A DNA stretch of 56,543 nucleotides from Pseudomonadota bacterium (lineage in GTDB: Bacteria > Pseudomonadota > Alphaproteobacteria > Rhizobiales > Devosiaceae). This document shows, one piece after another, positions 1-8,245 of the stretch; position 1 is the first letter of the stretch; the number at the start of each line of letters is the position of its first letter. The position numbers were made by a program, and so were the translations under genes. The DNA lies in assembly GCA_023415605.1 (NCBI GenBank), contig JAEZKB010000031.1, forward strand, positions 1 to 56,543, read 5' to 3'. Under the pieces are notes generated by a model that saw only the letters and a program-made list of their open reading frames with translations, was not told the DNA's origin and did not search any database.

Positions 1-124
1 GGATCGCGCATGGGTTCCTTCGAATCGTCCTTCCAGCCGATTGTAACATCGGCGCTTTGCATCCTATATGGGTCCGGCTCCGAGCCTTGTCTAGGCTTGG
101 AGACTGAGGGATTCGACGCAAAAA

Positions 125-757
125 ATGACCGCCACGACTCTGACGCAACGCTTGTTCGACGATGCCGATACGGCGCCGATCGACCCCTGCTCGCTGTTCG
201 AGGAGTGGTTCGGCGAGGCACAGCTTTCCGAGCCGAACGACCCGCACGCCATGGCCATCGCCACGGTTGATGACGACGGGCTGCCCGATGTCCGCATGGT
301 GCTGCTCAACGCCCGCGACCACCGCGGCTACTGCTTTTTCACCAATTTTGAGAGCGACAAGGCCCGCCAGCTCTTGGCCCATCCCAAGGCCGCTTTGGTG
401 CTGCACTGGAAGTCGCTGCGCCGCCAGATCCGCATGCGCGGTCCGGTCGAGGTCGTCTCCGACGGCGAAGCCGACGCCTACTTCTCCACCCGCGCCCGCG
501 TCAGCCAGATCGGCGCCCATGCGAGCAAGCAGTCGCGCCCGCTCGCAAACCGCTATACCTTGCTCGAGCGCGTCGAGACGCTGAAGAAGAGCTTCGGCGA
601 GGATGAGCCCGTCTCCCGCCCCAAGAACTGGTCCGGCTTCCGCCTCGTCCCCCAGACCATGGAATTCTGGAAAGACGGTGCCAACCGCCTCCACGACCGC
701 GTGCGCTTCACGCGGGCCGAGGACGGCGTGTGGACGCGGCAGCGGCTGTACCCGTGA
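125..757 (+). CDS. pdxH: pyridoxamine 5'-phosphate oxidase
   Basis: A 210-aa cytosolic flavoprotein that oxidises pyridoxamine or pyridoxine 5'-phosphate to pyridoxal 5'-phosphate with FMN and O2, the last step of B6 synthesis and salvage. The N-terminal split-barrel shows the family pattern AMAIATVDDDGLPDVRMVLL (about residues 40-59), then FFTNFESDKA and the FMN-contact stretch HWKSLRRQIRMRG. The C-terminal dimerisation domain ends with WKDGANRLHDRVRF and RLYP, the expected terminus for PdxH. Length is normal. The start is the ATG after the A-rich stretch at 119-124; the SD is weak. It stands alone, followed 90 bases later by an unrelated membrane-protein gene. Identification is by motif, with high certainty. 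Confidence 0.95.
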   Translation: MTATTLTQRLFDDADTAPIDPCSLFEEWFGEAQLSEPNDPHAMAIATVDDDGLPDVRMVLLNARDHRGYCFFTNFESDKARQLLAHPKAALVLHWKSLRRQIRMRGPVEVVSDGEADAYFSTRARVSQIGAHASKQSRPLANRYTLLERVETLKKSFGEDEPVSRPKNWSGFRLVPQTMEFWKDGANRLHDRVRFTRAEDGVWTRQRLYP

Positions 758-849
758 TCCTCAAGCCGGTGACTGAGCGCCGGTCTCTTCAGCTTCCGTT
801 CATCTCGACCCCGACATAGCCAGCCGACTATTGCTTTGGGGGCACATCG

Positions 850-2046
850 ATGACGGAAGAGCGGCAAATGTCGCCCGTAACCTTCACCGGCACGCGCGGG
901 GAACTCTTCGGCATCCTGTTCCGCGGCTATCTCTTGATGCTGCCGACCATCGGCATCTACCGCTTCTGGGTCACTACCTGGAAACGGCGCTTTTACTGGC
1001 AGCACACCGTCGTCGCCGGCCAGCCGCTCGAATACACCGGTTCGGCCATCCAACTCCTCATCGGCTTCCTGTTCGCGCTGGCGATCTTCCTGCCGATCTA
1101 CGTCGCCTTCTTCTATCTCTCGACCCAGACCAGTGATGTCGTACTCTGGGGGTATTTGGTGGTCGCCATCCTCTTCTGGTTCGCTCAGGGTTACGCAATC
1201 TACCGCGCTCGCGATTTCCGACTGTCGCGCACTCTTTGGCGCGGTATCCGCTTCGACCAGAGGGGCAGTGCGGTGCGCTATGCCATCCGCCGCTTCCTCT
1301 GGTCGCTGCTGGTCTTGGTCACCGGTGGCCTGGCCTATCCCTTCATGGCCACCGGCCTCTGGCGCTACCGCTACAACAATACCTGGTACGGCAACCGCCA
1401 CTTCGGCTGGGCGGGCACCTGGAAGACCTTTGCCGGCCCGTACTACATCGCCTGGATCGCCGTCGTGGTGTTGCTGGTCGCCGCCGCCGTGCTGATACCG
1501 GCTGACTTACACCCCAGTGGCGACATGGTCATGCCCGGTCCGATCGCCATCCTGGTTGGGCTCGGCGCCAGTTTCGGCGTCTTGCTCTGCTGGCTCTACT
1601 GGCGCTCTCGCGAAGCCTCGCGTGGGTTTTCCGCCGTTACGGTCGGCCAGGCCGGCCTCAAGGTGCGGGTGAAGCTGCGCTCGCTGCTGGGACAGGGGCT
1701 GCTCTATGCGCTCTGCTCCATCCTGGCACTGATCGTCTTCGGCGGATTTGTCCTTGGCTTCGTCTACTCGATCACAGGGGGCGCCGGCGGCGAAGCGCAG
1801 GATCTGGCGCGCATTGCCCAGTCGAGCCTGCTCAACGTCACCATCCTGCTTGTCAGCTACCTGCTCTTCCTCGGCGCCATCGGTATTTTCGGCGAAATCT
1901 TCCTCGGCTTGGGGTTCTGGATGACCGTCGCCCGCGGCGCAGTCGTGCTCGATGCTGCGAGCCTCGACGATGTCCACGCCACCGCCGAGGACGCCGCGCT
2001 CGCCGGTGAAGGCCTTGCCGATGCCCTCAATGTGGGAGCCTTCTGA
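850..2046 (+). CDS. YjgN-like (DUF898) inner-membrane protein
   Basis: A 398-aa polytopic membrane protein of the YjgN/DUF898 family, whose function is not established. The N-terminal half has the family signature of hydrophobic helices separated by short polar loops with W/Y-R-F motifs: TWKRRFYWQHT near residue 45, RARDFRLSRTLWRGIRF near 120, and LWRYRYNNTWYGNRHFGWAG near 170. At least six to eight membrane segments can be seen. Its stop codon overlaps the start of the following M48 protease gene (ATG at 2046), so the two are translationally coupled. This pairing suggests the membrane protein and the membrane-anchored protease work together in envelope quality control; that is inference. Confidence 0.8.
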   Translation: MTEERQMSPVTFTGTRGELFGILFRGYLLMLPTIGIYRFWVTTWKRRFYWQHTVVAGQPLEYTGSAIQLLIGFLFALAIFLPIYVAFFYLSTQTSDVVLWGYLVVAILFWFAQGYAIYRARDFRLSRTLWRGIRFDQRGSAVRYAIRRFLWSLLVLVTGGLAYPFMATGLWRYRYNNTWYGNRHFGWAGTWKTFAGPYYIAWIAVVVLLVAAAVLIPADLHPSGDMVMPGPIAILVGLGASFGVLLCWLYWRSREASRGFSAVTVGQAGLKVRVKLRSLLGQGLLYALCSILALIVFGGFVLGFVYSITGGAGGEAQDLARIAQSSLLNVTILLVSYLLFLGAIGIFGEIFLGLGFWMTVARGAVVLDAASLDDVHATAEDAALAGEGLADALNVGAF

Positions 2047-3152
2047 TGTCCATCGCCGCCCAATATAATGACGGTCAGATCTCCCGCGTGCGCGATGCAG
2101 TCACTGATGTCGTCGATGGCAACCTGCTGATCGCCGACCCCGATAGCGGCGAAACCTTCGAGGCCTGGCCCGCCGCCGACGTCTTTCCCGTTCATGGTCG
2201 CAAGAACGAGCTTCGCATCGGCTGCAGTGGCAAGCCCTATGGCGCGCGCCTCATCTTTACTGGGGCTGGCGACGTTCAGCGCGCTCGCGACCTGCTGCCG
2301 GCTCTGGCCCACAAGCACCGCATGGAGACCGGAAAGCAGTTCCGCATCATGGGCGCTGCCACCGCCGCGCTGGTCTCGGTCATCGTCGCCTACGTGGTCG
2401 GCGTGCCGCTGCTCGCCACCCAGATCGTCCGGCTCGTGCCACCCGAATGGGAAATGCAGCTCGGTAATGCCGCCGTCGCCCAGATCGAAGGGGCGTTGAA
2501 GGACGAGGCCGGCTTTGAAATCTGCGACCCCGATCCGAACAGCATCGCCAACCGAGCCATAGCGCGCTTCGCCGAAGAAGCCGTGGCCGGCACCGGCACG
2601 CCTTTCGTGCCTGATATCAAGGTCATCAAGACCTCCATCCCCAACGCCTTCGCTCTGCCAGGCGGGCACAGCTACTACTTCTCCGCCTTGCTAAAAGAGA
2701 CGCAGTCTGCTGACGAGTTCGCCGGTGTTATGGCCCATGAACTTGGCCATGTCGTCCATCGCCACGGCATGGAACAACTGATCGCCACCTCCGCCACCGG
2801 CCTTCTCATCGGCTTCATCCTCGGCGACATGACAGGGGTTTCCGTCGCTGGTGCCGTCGGCGCCGCGCTGATCGATTCGAGTTTTTCGCGCGATGCCGAG
2901 CGGCAGGCCGATCGCTTTGCCGCCGATGTGGCCAAGCGCATGGCCTTCCAGCCAGCCGCTCTGCCGCGCCTGTTGAAGCGCGTTGCGGGCGACGACGACA
3001 TGAGCCGGGCGCTGGCCCTATTCTCCACGCACCCGCTCACGGCCGAGCGAGAAGCCGCCCTGGAAGCCATGACCGTCACCAATGCCGCGCTGCAGCCGCC
3101 CTTCACGCCGGAAGAGTGGCAGGCCATCAAGACCATGTGCGGTCCGCTCTGA
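2046..3152 (+). CDS. M48 family membrane-anchored metalloprotease
   Basis: A 368-aa zinc protease. Residues 1-92 form a soluble N-terminal domain, residues about 100-127 are a membrane segment, and the protease domain follows. The zinc motif HELGH is at residues 231-235 and the likely third ligand is Glu285 in the SRDAERQADRFA stretch, as in M48 (HtpX/Oma1/BepA-like) peptidases. A second hydrophobic stretch (about 250-276) lies between them. Translation probably restarts on the stop codon of the upstream YjgN-like gene. The C-terminal STHPLTAERE motif is typical of this family. Substrates are unknown; damaged membrane or envelope proteins are likely by analogy. The residues needed for catalysis are all present. 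Confidence 0.88.
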   Translation: MSIAAQYNDGQISRVRDAVTDVVDGNLLIADPDSGETFEAWPAADVFPVHGRKNELRIGCSGKPYGARLIFTGAGDVQRARDLLPALAHKHRMETGKQFRIMGAATAALVSVIVAYVVGVPLLATQIVRLVPPEWEMQLGNAAVAQIEGALKDEAGFEICDPDPNSIANRAIARFAEEAVAGTGTPFVPDIKVIKTSIPNAFALPGGHSYYFSALLKETQSADEFAGVMAHELGHVVHRHGMEQLIATSATGLLIGFILGDMTGVSVAGAVGAALIDSSFSRDAERQADRFAADVAKRMAFQPAALPRLLKRVAGDDDMSRALALFSTHPLTAEREAALEAMTVTNAALQPPFTPEEWQAIKTMCGPL

Positions 3153-3240
3153 GCCGGGGAGAAGCGTCAGAAGCGCTGGCATTCGATTAAAACTCCGGTG
3201 CAATAATCCCGGCATGCCTTACGAGTCCCGCTAGCCGCCC

Positions 3241-4056
3241 ATGCGCATCCTCATCCGCACGTCGAAATGGGCGATCTGGGCCCGGCGTCTTGGCAGCTTT
3301 GCGCTGCCGCTGGCCGTCATTCCGGTGTTCCTGCACCGTGAACGGATAATTTCGAGCGACGATTTCCACATCATCGAACTCGTTGCCGCCGGCTTTGCAC
3401 TCGGCGCCCTGCTCCTTGCACTCGGCGCTTTCGCCCGGCTCTGGGTCACAGGCGACCAGGGCTGGTCGCGCGCCGCCATCGGCCTCTTCTTTTCGCTGAT
3501 CTGCCTGGCGCCGATGGCCTTTGTGCTCTGGCTCGCCTTCCACTACCCCGCCGTCACCGACGTTTCGACGGACTTCGTCCGCCCGCCGGCACTGGTCACC
3601 GTCGTCTCCAAGGTGGCAACCCCCGAGCAGCGCGCCGAGCTCGAAGCCGCTTTCCCCAACGCCCGCACCCGTACCTATCCGATCGCCGCCGAGCAGATGT
3701 TCGGCATCATCGAGCAGTTGGGTGCCGCCAACGGATGGGAGCCACGCGCCCGCCGCGCCCCGACGCATCCGCTCGACGAGGGCGACCTCAACGCCGTCGC
3801 CACGACGCTGCTGGGCTGGCGCGACGAAGTCTCCGTCCGCGTCCTCGGCACCGCTTCGGGCACGACCGTCGACATGCGCTCTGCCGCCGCCCATGGCTGG
3901 CACGATCTGGGCGAGAACGGCCGCCGCATCGAAGCCTTCCTTCTCGCCCTCGACCAACGCATCACCCTGATGCTCCGCGACGCGCCCCAGACCCCCGCCG
4001 GCGCCACCGAACCCGAATCCGCCACGCCGGAAGTGCAGGACGAAGAAGCGGAGTAG
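3241..4056 (+). CDS. DUF1499 domain membrane protein
   Basis: A 271-aa protein with three N-terminal hydrophobic segments (about residues 15-32, 43-63 and 77-100) followed by a soluble DUF1499-type domain that begins near the VTDVSTDFVRPPAL motif (about residues 103-117). The domain has no assigned activity. The C-terminus is acidic and ends in a run of Glu/Asp, so it is probably cytoplasmic or periplasmic and unstructured. The start codon lies 88 bases after the M48 gene; it may be read from the same transcript. It is followed by an interspersed inverted repeat rather than an obvious T-tract terminator. Confidence 0.75.
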   Translation: MRILIRTSKWAIWARRLGSFALPLAVIPVFLHRERIISSDDFHIIELVAAGFALGALLLALGAFARLWVTGDQGWSRAAIGLFFSLICLAPMAFVLWLAFHYPAVTDVSTDFVRPPALVTVVSKVATPEQRAELEAAFPNARTRTYPIAAEQMFGIIEQLGAANGWEPRARRAPTHPLDEGDLNAVATTLLGWRDEVSVRVLGTASGTTVDMRSAAAHGWHDLGENGRRIEAFLLALDQRITLMLRDAPQTPAGATEPESATPEVQDEEAE

Positions 4057-4081
4057 AGGCACCCTCCCTCCAGTTCACCAG

Positions 4082-4163
4082 CTGTCATCCCTGCGAACGC
4101 AGGGCCCCACCCATCCGCTTGCGTGGAGGAGAGATAGGTCCCGGTCGGAGCCCGGGATGACAG
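4082..4163. repeat. interspersed inverted repeat (GTCATCCC type)
   Basis: The ends are inverted copies: CTGTCATCC at 4082-4090 and GGATGACAG at 4155-4163, enclosing CTGCGAACGCAGGGCCC-like and GGTCCCGGTC-like inner arms. This is the layout of the GTCATCCCGGCGAAAGCCGGGA-type repeats scattered between genes in many alphaproteobacteria. It lies between two convergent genes and could fold in RNA and end both transcripts. No second copy of this exact unit is seen in the window. Confidence 0.6.
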
Positions 4164-4183
4164 TCGTGTTTGTGGTCAAATCC

Positions 4184-5101
4184 TCAGGCGGGCCGAAACC
4201 TCGTTCCCAGGACCCCGCGGGAGACCCGTATCGCCCCGGTCCCCTCCAAGAACTCCACATGCGCCTTGAGCGTCATCAGCGCCGCCGGCACCACCTGCAA
4301 TTTGAGCCCCGGATAGATGATCCGCCGCAGTTCCCCCAGCCGTGTCGCGCCGGCTTTCACCGCCGCCACGACTTGCGCGTTCCGCGCCTCCCGGTGCGCC
4401 AGTAGCGCCATCGCATAGGCGGGCCCGTCCGCAATTGCCCCGCCGTGCGCCGGCAGGTAGCGCCGGTAGGGCAGGGCCATGACTTTTCGCAGCGACTGGA
4501 GATAATCCGCCATCGACCCATCGGGCACCGACACCAGCGTCGAATTCCAACCCATCACATGATCGCCCGAGAGCAGTGTGTCGGTCCCCGCAATGCCGAA
4601 CGCCAGGTGATTGCGGCAATGCCCCGGGGTCGCTACTGCCTCCAGCACGATGCCGGCGACTGTAACCCGTTCGCCATCGGCCAACAGCCGATCCGGCACC
4701 AGTCCAAAATCGCTTGAACCGGCCACGCCGTTGAACTCGAACAAGCGCGCTTTCCGGCTCAGCCGATGCGGCCCCTCGAACCACAGCGGCGCCCCCGTCG
4801 CCGCCTTGAGTTTCCGCGCCAGCCCCGAATGATCTCTATGCGTGTGGGTGAGAATGATCGCCTCGACCTTGCGTCCGCCGATCGCGGCGGTCAAAGCCGC
4901 GAGATGCGCCGCATCGTCCGGACCAGGATCCACCACCGCCAGCTGCTGCGTGCCGAGCAGGAAGGTGTTGGTCCCGGTGAAGGTATAGGGCCCGGCATTG
5001 GGCGCCGTGACCCGCGCCACGCCGGTTCCGACGTGGACCAGCTGCCCGGTTTCCGGGACAAAACCGGTGTCGAAGACCAAAGTCGAGGTGGGGGCGGCCA
5101 T
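4184..5101 (-). CDS. MBL-fold metallo-hydrolase (LACTB2-like)
   Basis: A 305-aa metallo-beta-lactamase-fold hydrolase. The metal motif HTHRDH is at residues 86-91, later ligands are in TPGHCRNH and SGDHVMGW, and the C-terminal helical domain (about 225-300, ending in a winged-helix-like LRRIIYPGLK region) matches the LACTB2/RNase-type subgroup. Family members cleave esters, thioesters or RNA; the substrate cannot be read from the sequence. It is a single gene, divergent from bioY, whose start is only 65 bases away, so the two promoters share a short region. Confidence 0.85.
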   Translation of the reverse strand: MAAPTSTLVFDTGFVPETGQLVHVGTGVARVTAPNAGPYTFTGTNTFLLGTQQLAVVDPGPDDAAHLAALTAAIGGRKVEAIILTHTHRDHSGLARKLKAATGAPLWFEGPHRLSRKARLFEFNGVAGSSDFGLVPDRLLADGERVTVAGIVLEAVATPGHCRNHLAFGIAGTDTLLSGDHVMGWNSTLVSVPDGSMADYLQSLRKVMALPYRRYLPAHGGAIADGPAYAMALLAHREARNAQVVAAVKAGATRLGELRRIIYPGLKLQVVPAALMTLKAHVEFLEGTGAIRVSRGVLGTRFRPA

Positions 5102-5166
5102 TGCGCTCCGTAGGGCGGGGGGCTAGAACTCGGACGACACTTCGTCCGTCCAAAAAGGGTACATCA

Positions 5167-5799
5167 ATGGCCGAGACTTTGACCACTCCGAACACCGTTC
5201 TGGGCGCGCTGCTTCCCGCCGCCCGCGGCACGCGGCTCGCCACGCAGATCGGCGCCGTCATCCTCGGCACGCTCGCTCTGACCGTCGCCGCCAAGATCCA
5301 GGTGCCGGTCTGGCCGGTCCACATCACCCTGCAGTCGATGGTCGTCGCTATCATCGCCGGCGCGCTCGGCTGGCGCCTCGGGGTCGCCACCGTCGCCCTC
5401 TATATCGCCGAAGGCCTCGCCGGCCTGCCGGTGTTCTCGACCGGGGGCGGCATCGGCTACATCTTCTCCCCGAGCTTCGGCTTCATCGTCGGCTGGCTGC
5501 CGATGGCCTTCATCGCCGGCCTCGTCGCTGAAAGGGCCAAGGGCCGCATTCTGCCGATGGCCTTGGGCTTCCTCGCCGCCGACGCGGTCTCGTTCGCCTT
5601 CGGCTTTGCCTGGCTGATGGTCGTCGCCAACATGATCCTCGGCGCCGGCGGTGAACTGCCCAAGTGGCTGGCCTCGGGTGACCTGCTGACCGTCGCCTGG
5701 AGCGGCGCTGTTCAGCCCTTCATCCTTTGGGACATTCTGAAGATGGCGTTCGCCGCGTTGACTGTTGCCGGCGCACTGTCGGTCCTCCGCCGCCGCTAG
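5167..5799 (+). CDS. bioY: biotin transporter BioY (ECF S component)
   Basis: A 211-aa integral membrane protein with about six helices. The family motif region with IQVPVWPVHITLQSM (about residues 38-52) and the glycine-rich LPVFSTGGGIGYIFSPSFGFIVGW stretch are typical of BioY, the substrate-binding subunit of the biotin uptake system. No ecfA/T (bioMN) genes adjoin it, so it may act alone or with a shared energising module. The start chosen is the ATG of MAETLTT with AAGGG 5' to it, rather than the longer frame that begins at 5101 inside the divergent promoter region. I see no BioR-type TTATMTATAA site upstream. Confidence 0.93.
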   Translation: MAETLTTPNTVLGALLPAARGTRLATQIGAVILGTLALTVAAKIQVPVWPVHITLQSMVVAIIAGALGWRLGVATVALYIAEGLAGLPVFSTGGGIGYIFSPSFGFIVGWLPMAFIAGLVAERAKGRILPMALGFLAADAVSFAFGFAWLMVVANMILGAGGELPKWLASGDLLTVAWSGAVQPFILWDILKMAFAALTVAGALSVLRRR

Positions 5800-5823
5800 A
5801 AGGCATTCATATTGCGTTCATCG

Positions 5824-5851
5824 GGCCGGCGATTCCATGTCGCCGGCCTTT
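5824..5851 (+). terminator. stem-loop terminator after bioY
   Basis: A perfect 9-bp stem, GGCCGGCGA with TCGCCGGCC, and a 7-base loop lie 24 bases after the bioY stop, followed by only three T. It is a plausible but weak intrinsic terminator. Confidence 0.6.
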
Positions 5852-5881
5852 GCGATAGAAGGGATTGTAGTCGGCCCGACA

Positions 5882-5971
5882 TCAGATCCCGAAGTTCGCG
5901 ATCCACCAGACAATGCTGATCACACCGGCGACGATCAGGCCGATTGCTCCGATAATTCCAGCAAGGACCAT
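5882..5971 (-). CDS. 29-aa single-pass membrane miniprotein
   Basis: A 29-codon reading frame too short for ordinary gene callers. It starts MVLAGIIGAIG, continues as an unbroken Ile/Val/Gly/Leu helix, and ends with VWWIANFGI just before TGA. A strong Shine-Dalgarno, GGAGGG, lies about nine bases before the ATG. The residues form one membrane helix with an aromatic Trp-Trp girdle near the C-terminus, as in many small bacterial membrane proteins. Neighbours are bioY (convergent) and a FecR-like gene (divergent). Similar very short alphaproteobacterial proteins are known, but I cannot name a family. Evidence is the SD, composition and clean ends; function unknown. Confidence 0.55.
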   Translation of the reverse strand: MVLAGIIGAIGLIVAGVISIVWWIANFGI

Positions 5972-6142
5972 GACGCTCTACCCTCCGCCCGCCGGTGCTG
6001 AATAGACCAGCATCGCGGCGCGATTGTTGAGGTGGATCAAAGGTAGCGATCAGCTTGTCGAGGGGGGCCGCTGACGCCCTCGTGCCGACATAGAGACCTC
6101 GGTCGCCAGCAACGCGCGGCTTGCCGTCTGCATTCACCCGGC

Positions 6143-6862
6143 ATGATGGCGACAAGATCGGCATTCTTTTCAACAGTCTTGGCAGCCCTGCTTGTCGCGG
6201 GAGTCGCAAACGTGACTGCCGCTGAATGGGTCGTGCGCACTGTGTCCGGCTCCGCCCTGGTCCTGGAGCGTGAGCAATGGGTGGAACTCAACCGTGGCGA
6301 CGTGCTCATGGAGCCATTCACAGTCCGGACTCTGAAGCCGGGCAGGGTCGGCCTTGCATCAAATAACGCCGCCCTCGCCCTGGGCTCGGACTCGGCAGTA
6401 AGCGTGACCACTTCCGATGACACGATCCGCGTTGAGTTGCTGGCTGGCGCGGTCACCACCTTTGTTCAGGCGCAAACGCGCGCCGTTCTGGTGTCAGGAG
6501 CAACGGAAATGAACCTGAGCTCCGGTCAGGCTGATCTCGTCCTTACGCCGAACGGGCCAGAGATCCGCACCCGCAATGGCCTGGTTTCCGTACCCGATGG
6601 AATGGGAGGGCCACCCACTGCCTTGGGCCCGGGCCAAAGTATGAGGCCAATGCCGGACGTCCAGGTCAATCCGCCGGAGCAGCAGGGACCTGAGCCGCAT
6701 AATGCCGGAGAAGGCGGCAACGGCGGAAACAGCGACAATGGATCACCCTCAATCGGCGGGGCTGCAGGCGAAGCGGCTGCGAATGCTGGCGGCGGAGGAA
6801 CCCCCTCGCCGCCAAACAGCGGCGGGGACAATGGCGTCACCAACGGCGGCGGGAGGCCTTGA
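6143..6862 (+). CDS. secreted FecR-like domain protein with Gly-rich tail
   Basis: A 239-aa exported protein. Residues 1-27 form a signal peptide cut after NVTAA. Residues about 30-165 resemble the FecR periplasmic beta-domain (a VRTVSG start, ELNRGDVL, FTVRTLKPGRVGLAS, VELLAGAVTTFV), which in FecR proteins senses or binds outer-membrane partners. From about residue 170 the chain is a low-complexity Gly/Asn/Pro/Ser tail, probably disordered. No sigma factor or TonB receptor gene is adjacent, so this is not a classical FecIR unit. The tail and lack of a cytoplasmic anti-sigma part suggest a structural or adhesive surface role. Domain call moderate, function open. Confidence 0.6.
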   Translation: MMATRSAFFSTVLAALLVAGVANVTAAEWVVRTVSGSALVLEREQWVELNRGDVLMEPFTVRTLKPGRVGLASNNAALALGSDSAVSVTTSDDTIRVELLAGAVTTFVQAQTRAVLVSGATEMNLSSGQADLVLTPNGPEIRTRNGLVSVPDGMGGPPTALGPGQSMRPMPDVQVNPPEQQGPEPHNAGEGGNGGNSDNGSPSIGGAAGEAAANAGGGGTPSPPNSGGDNGVTNGGGRP

Positions 6863-6938
6863 GGGGATTTGGGCTAGCCAAGGCACATGCAGCCCCACGC
6901 AGACTTGGTGACACCAAGTAGCTGATGCGTTCTCCTTC

Positions 6939-7496
6939 TCATACTTCCTCTTCAGCGGTCTTGAACTTCAGCGGTGCGATCGGCGGCAGCTTGGGGACAC
7001 GAAAGCCCATCGCGATCCAGGCCCATAGCAGCTTGAACATGAAGGAGCCGCCCTGGGTCCTCATGTTCGGTACATCGTCGGGCAGAATTTCCGGATCCAG
7101 GAGGTCACTCGCCATGGTCCGCATCTCGACAGCCGGGCGCTCGATTTCAGGCCATAGCACCGCGTAAAGGCTCAGCCAGTGTCCGCCTTTGAACTCGAGG
7201 AACATTGGCGTGTTGCAGCAGCCTGCAATCACGCGGCGCGTCGGCGAGTCCGGCGCCAGGCGATGCTCGCGCAGCAACTCGACACCGGCCACGATGCGCA
7301 GTCGGTCCTTGCGCTGCAGTACGTAGGCCACACTACCATGTGGCGTGACGACATCGGGTGCGCCCGGGAGCGTGCGGAAGTATGCAGCGGCCTCGCGGCA
7401 CGAATTGCAGCAGCATTCGGCCGTGAGGATCGGCACTCCGGTCGCCTCAAGCCGGACGCTGCCGCAGCGACAACTGAGATGCGTGATGGCACTCAT
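6939..7496 (-). CDS. GFA-like / DUF6151 zinc-binding protein
   Basis: A 185-aa protein with the cysteine pattern of the glutathione-dependent formaldehyde-activating (GFA)/DUF6151 group: CRCG near residue 9, CCCNSC near residue 29 and GCCNTPM near residue 92, expected to bind zinc. The start is the ATG that overlaps the stop of the upstream tetR gene (ATGA), so the two are translationally coupled. Such proteins are often assigned to S-hydroxymethylglutathione chemistry, but activity for most is unproven. The coupling makes it a likely target of that TetR repressor, and the pair may form an aldehyde- or electrophile-responsive unit. Confidence 0.75.
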   Translation of the reverse strand: MSAITHLSCRCGSVRLEATGVPILTAECCCNSCREAAAYFRTLPGAPDVVTPHGSVAYVLQRKDRLRIVAGVELLREHRLAPDSPTRRVIAGCCNTPMFLEFKGGHWLSLYAVLWPEIERPAVEMRTMASDLLDPEILPDDVPNMRTQGGSFMFKLLWAWIAMGFRVPKLPPIAPLKFKTAEEEV

Positions 7497-8119
7497 TGCA
7501 GGTCCTCCGTTTGAAACAGGAGCCGGAAATAGCGGTCGAGATGATCGAGACTTTCCCGCGCGAGAGCAGGATTGTTGCCGGCCTTCGCCATAATGAACGC
7601 GCCCTGCAACACCGTCTGCGTATGACGAGCGAGTGAGGCTGAAGTGATGGTGGTGATGCCGCGTGCCACCAGCGCCGCTTCGAGGTCGGCCTCGAGCGTT
7701 TCGGCGTGCCCGAAAATCGCTCTCCCGCATGCGTCGCGGATCGCAGGCGAGGTCGCGTAGCAGTCCTGCACCATGGTGCCAGCAAGACAGCTGAACTGCG
7801 ACAGCTCCCCGGCGATGAGCGACTTGCGGAACGCCACGTAGGCAAGGATGCGTTCGAGAGGGTCGTCTGGCTGATGGTATGGCGCCGCCGCGAAGAACGC
7901 GCCGGTCGTCTCAGTCCAGTAGTCTGCGGCGGCAACGCCCAGCGCCTCTTTGCTGGCGAAGTGGTGAAAGAACGAGCCCTTCGTAACTGCAGCCGCTTCG
8001 CAGAGGTCGTCGACAGAAGTCGCGTCGAACCCCTTCAAGCGAATGACATCGCGCGCGGCATCTAGAAGGCGGGTGCGGGCATCGCCGCGTTCGGGCTGGA
8101 GCTTGGTGGGTCTTGGCAT
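7493..8119 (-). CDS. TetR/AcrR family transcriptional repressor
   Basis: A 208-aa regulator. The N-terminal helix-turn-helix is clear (TRLLDAARDVIRLKGF, then TSVDDLCEAAAVTKGSFFHHFASKEAL, about residues 15-60). The ligand domain carries the C-terminal pattern of TetR_C proteins that respond to electrophiles (FSCLAGTMVQD, LQGAFIMAKA). The start taken is MPRPTK at 8119; an in-frame ATG at 8131 lies inside the operator. No clear SD is seen for either, so the message may be nearly leaderless. It is coupled to the GFA-like gene downstream and diverges from crtY, so it may control its own operon and possibly crtYIB. Confidence 0.88.
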   Translation of the reverse strand: MPRPTKLQPERGDARTRLLDAARDVIRLKGFDATSVDDLCEAAAVTKGSFFHHFASKEALGVAAADYWTETTGAFFAAAPYHQPDDPLERILAYVAFRKSLIAGELSQFSCLAGTMVQDCYATSPAIRDACGRAIFGHAETLEADLEAALVARGITTITSASLARHTQTVLQGAFIMAKAGNNPALARESLDHLDRYFRLLFQTEDLQ

Positions 8120-8125
8120 GAAGAC

Positions 8126-8147
8126 ATACATACCAAATGGTATGTAT
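8126..8147. promoter_or_regulatory. TetR-type palindromic operator
   Basis: A perfect inverted repeat with 10-base arms ATACATACCA and TGGTATGTAT separated by AA. It begins seven bases before the tetR start and lies about 100 bases before crtY. The CATACCAAATGGTATG core is the usual form of TetR/AcrR operators that carry the MVWMPWPKP-like HTH class, so autoregulation is very likely. Control of the divergent crt genes is inference. Confidence 0.8.
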
Positions 8148-8245
8148 CGTGCAACCTGCATTTGCTTCTGCTCGGGAACGAAGCCAGCTTGGCAATGGGA
8201 GCTTGGACCAACATGTGACTTGACCGCGAGGCGGGTGACAGCATC

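Noticed and set aside
1..62. A possible 5' end of a divergent gene (20 codons, ATG at 62 on the minus strand, open to the window edge).
   Set aside because: Too short to judge, SD poorly placed, and no family match; it needs sequence before position 1.
553..1401. Long minus-strand frames opposite pdxH and the YjgN-like gene.
   Set aside because: GC-rich antisense shadow frames without motifs or SD.
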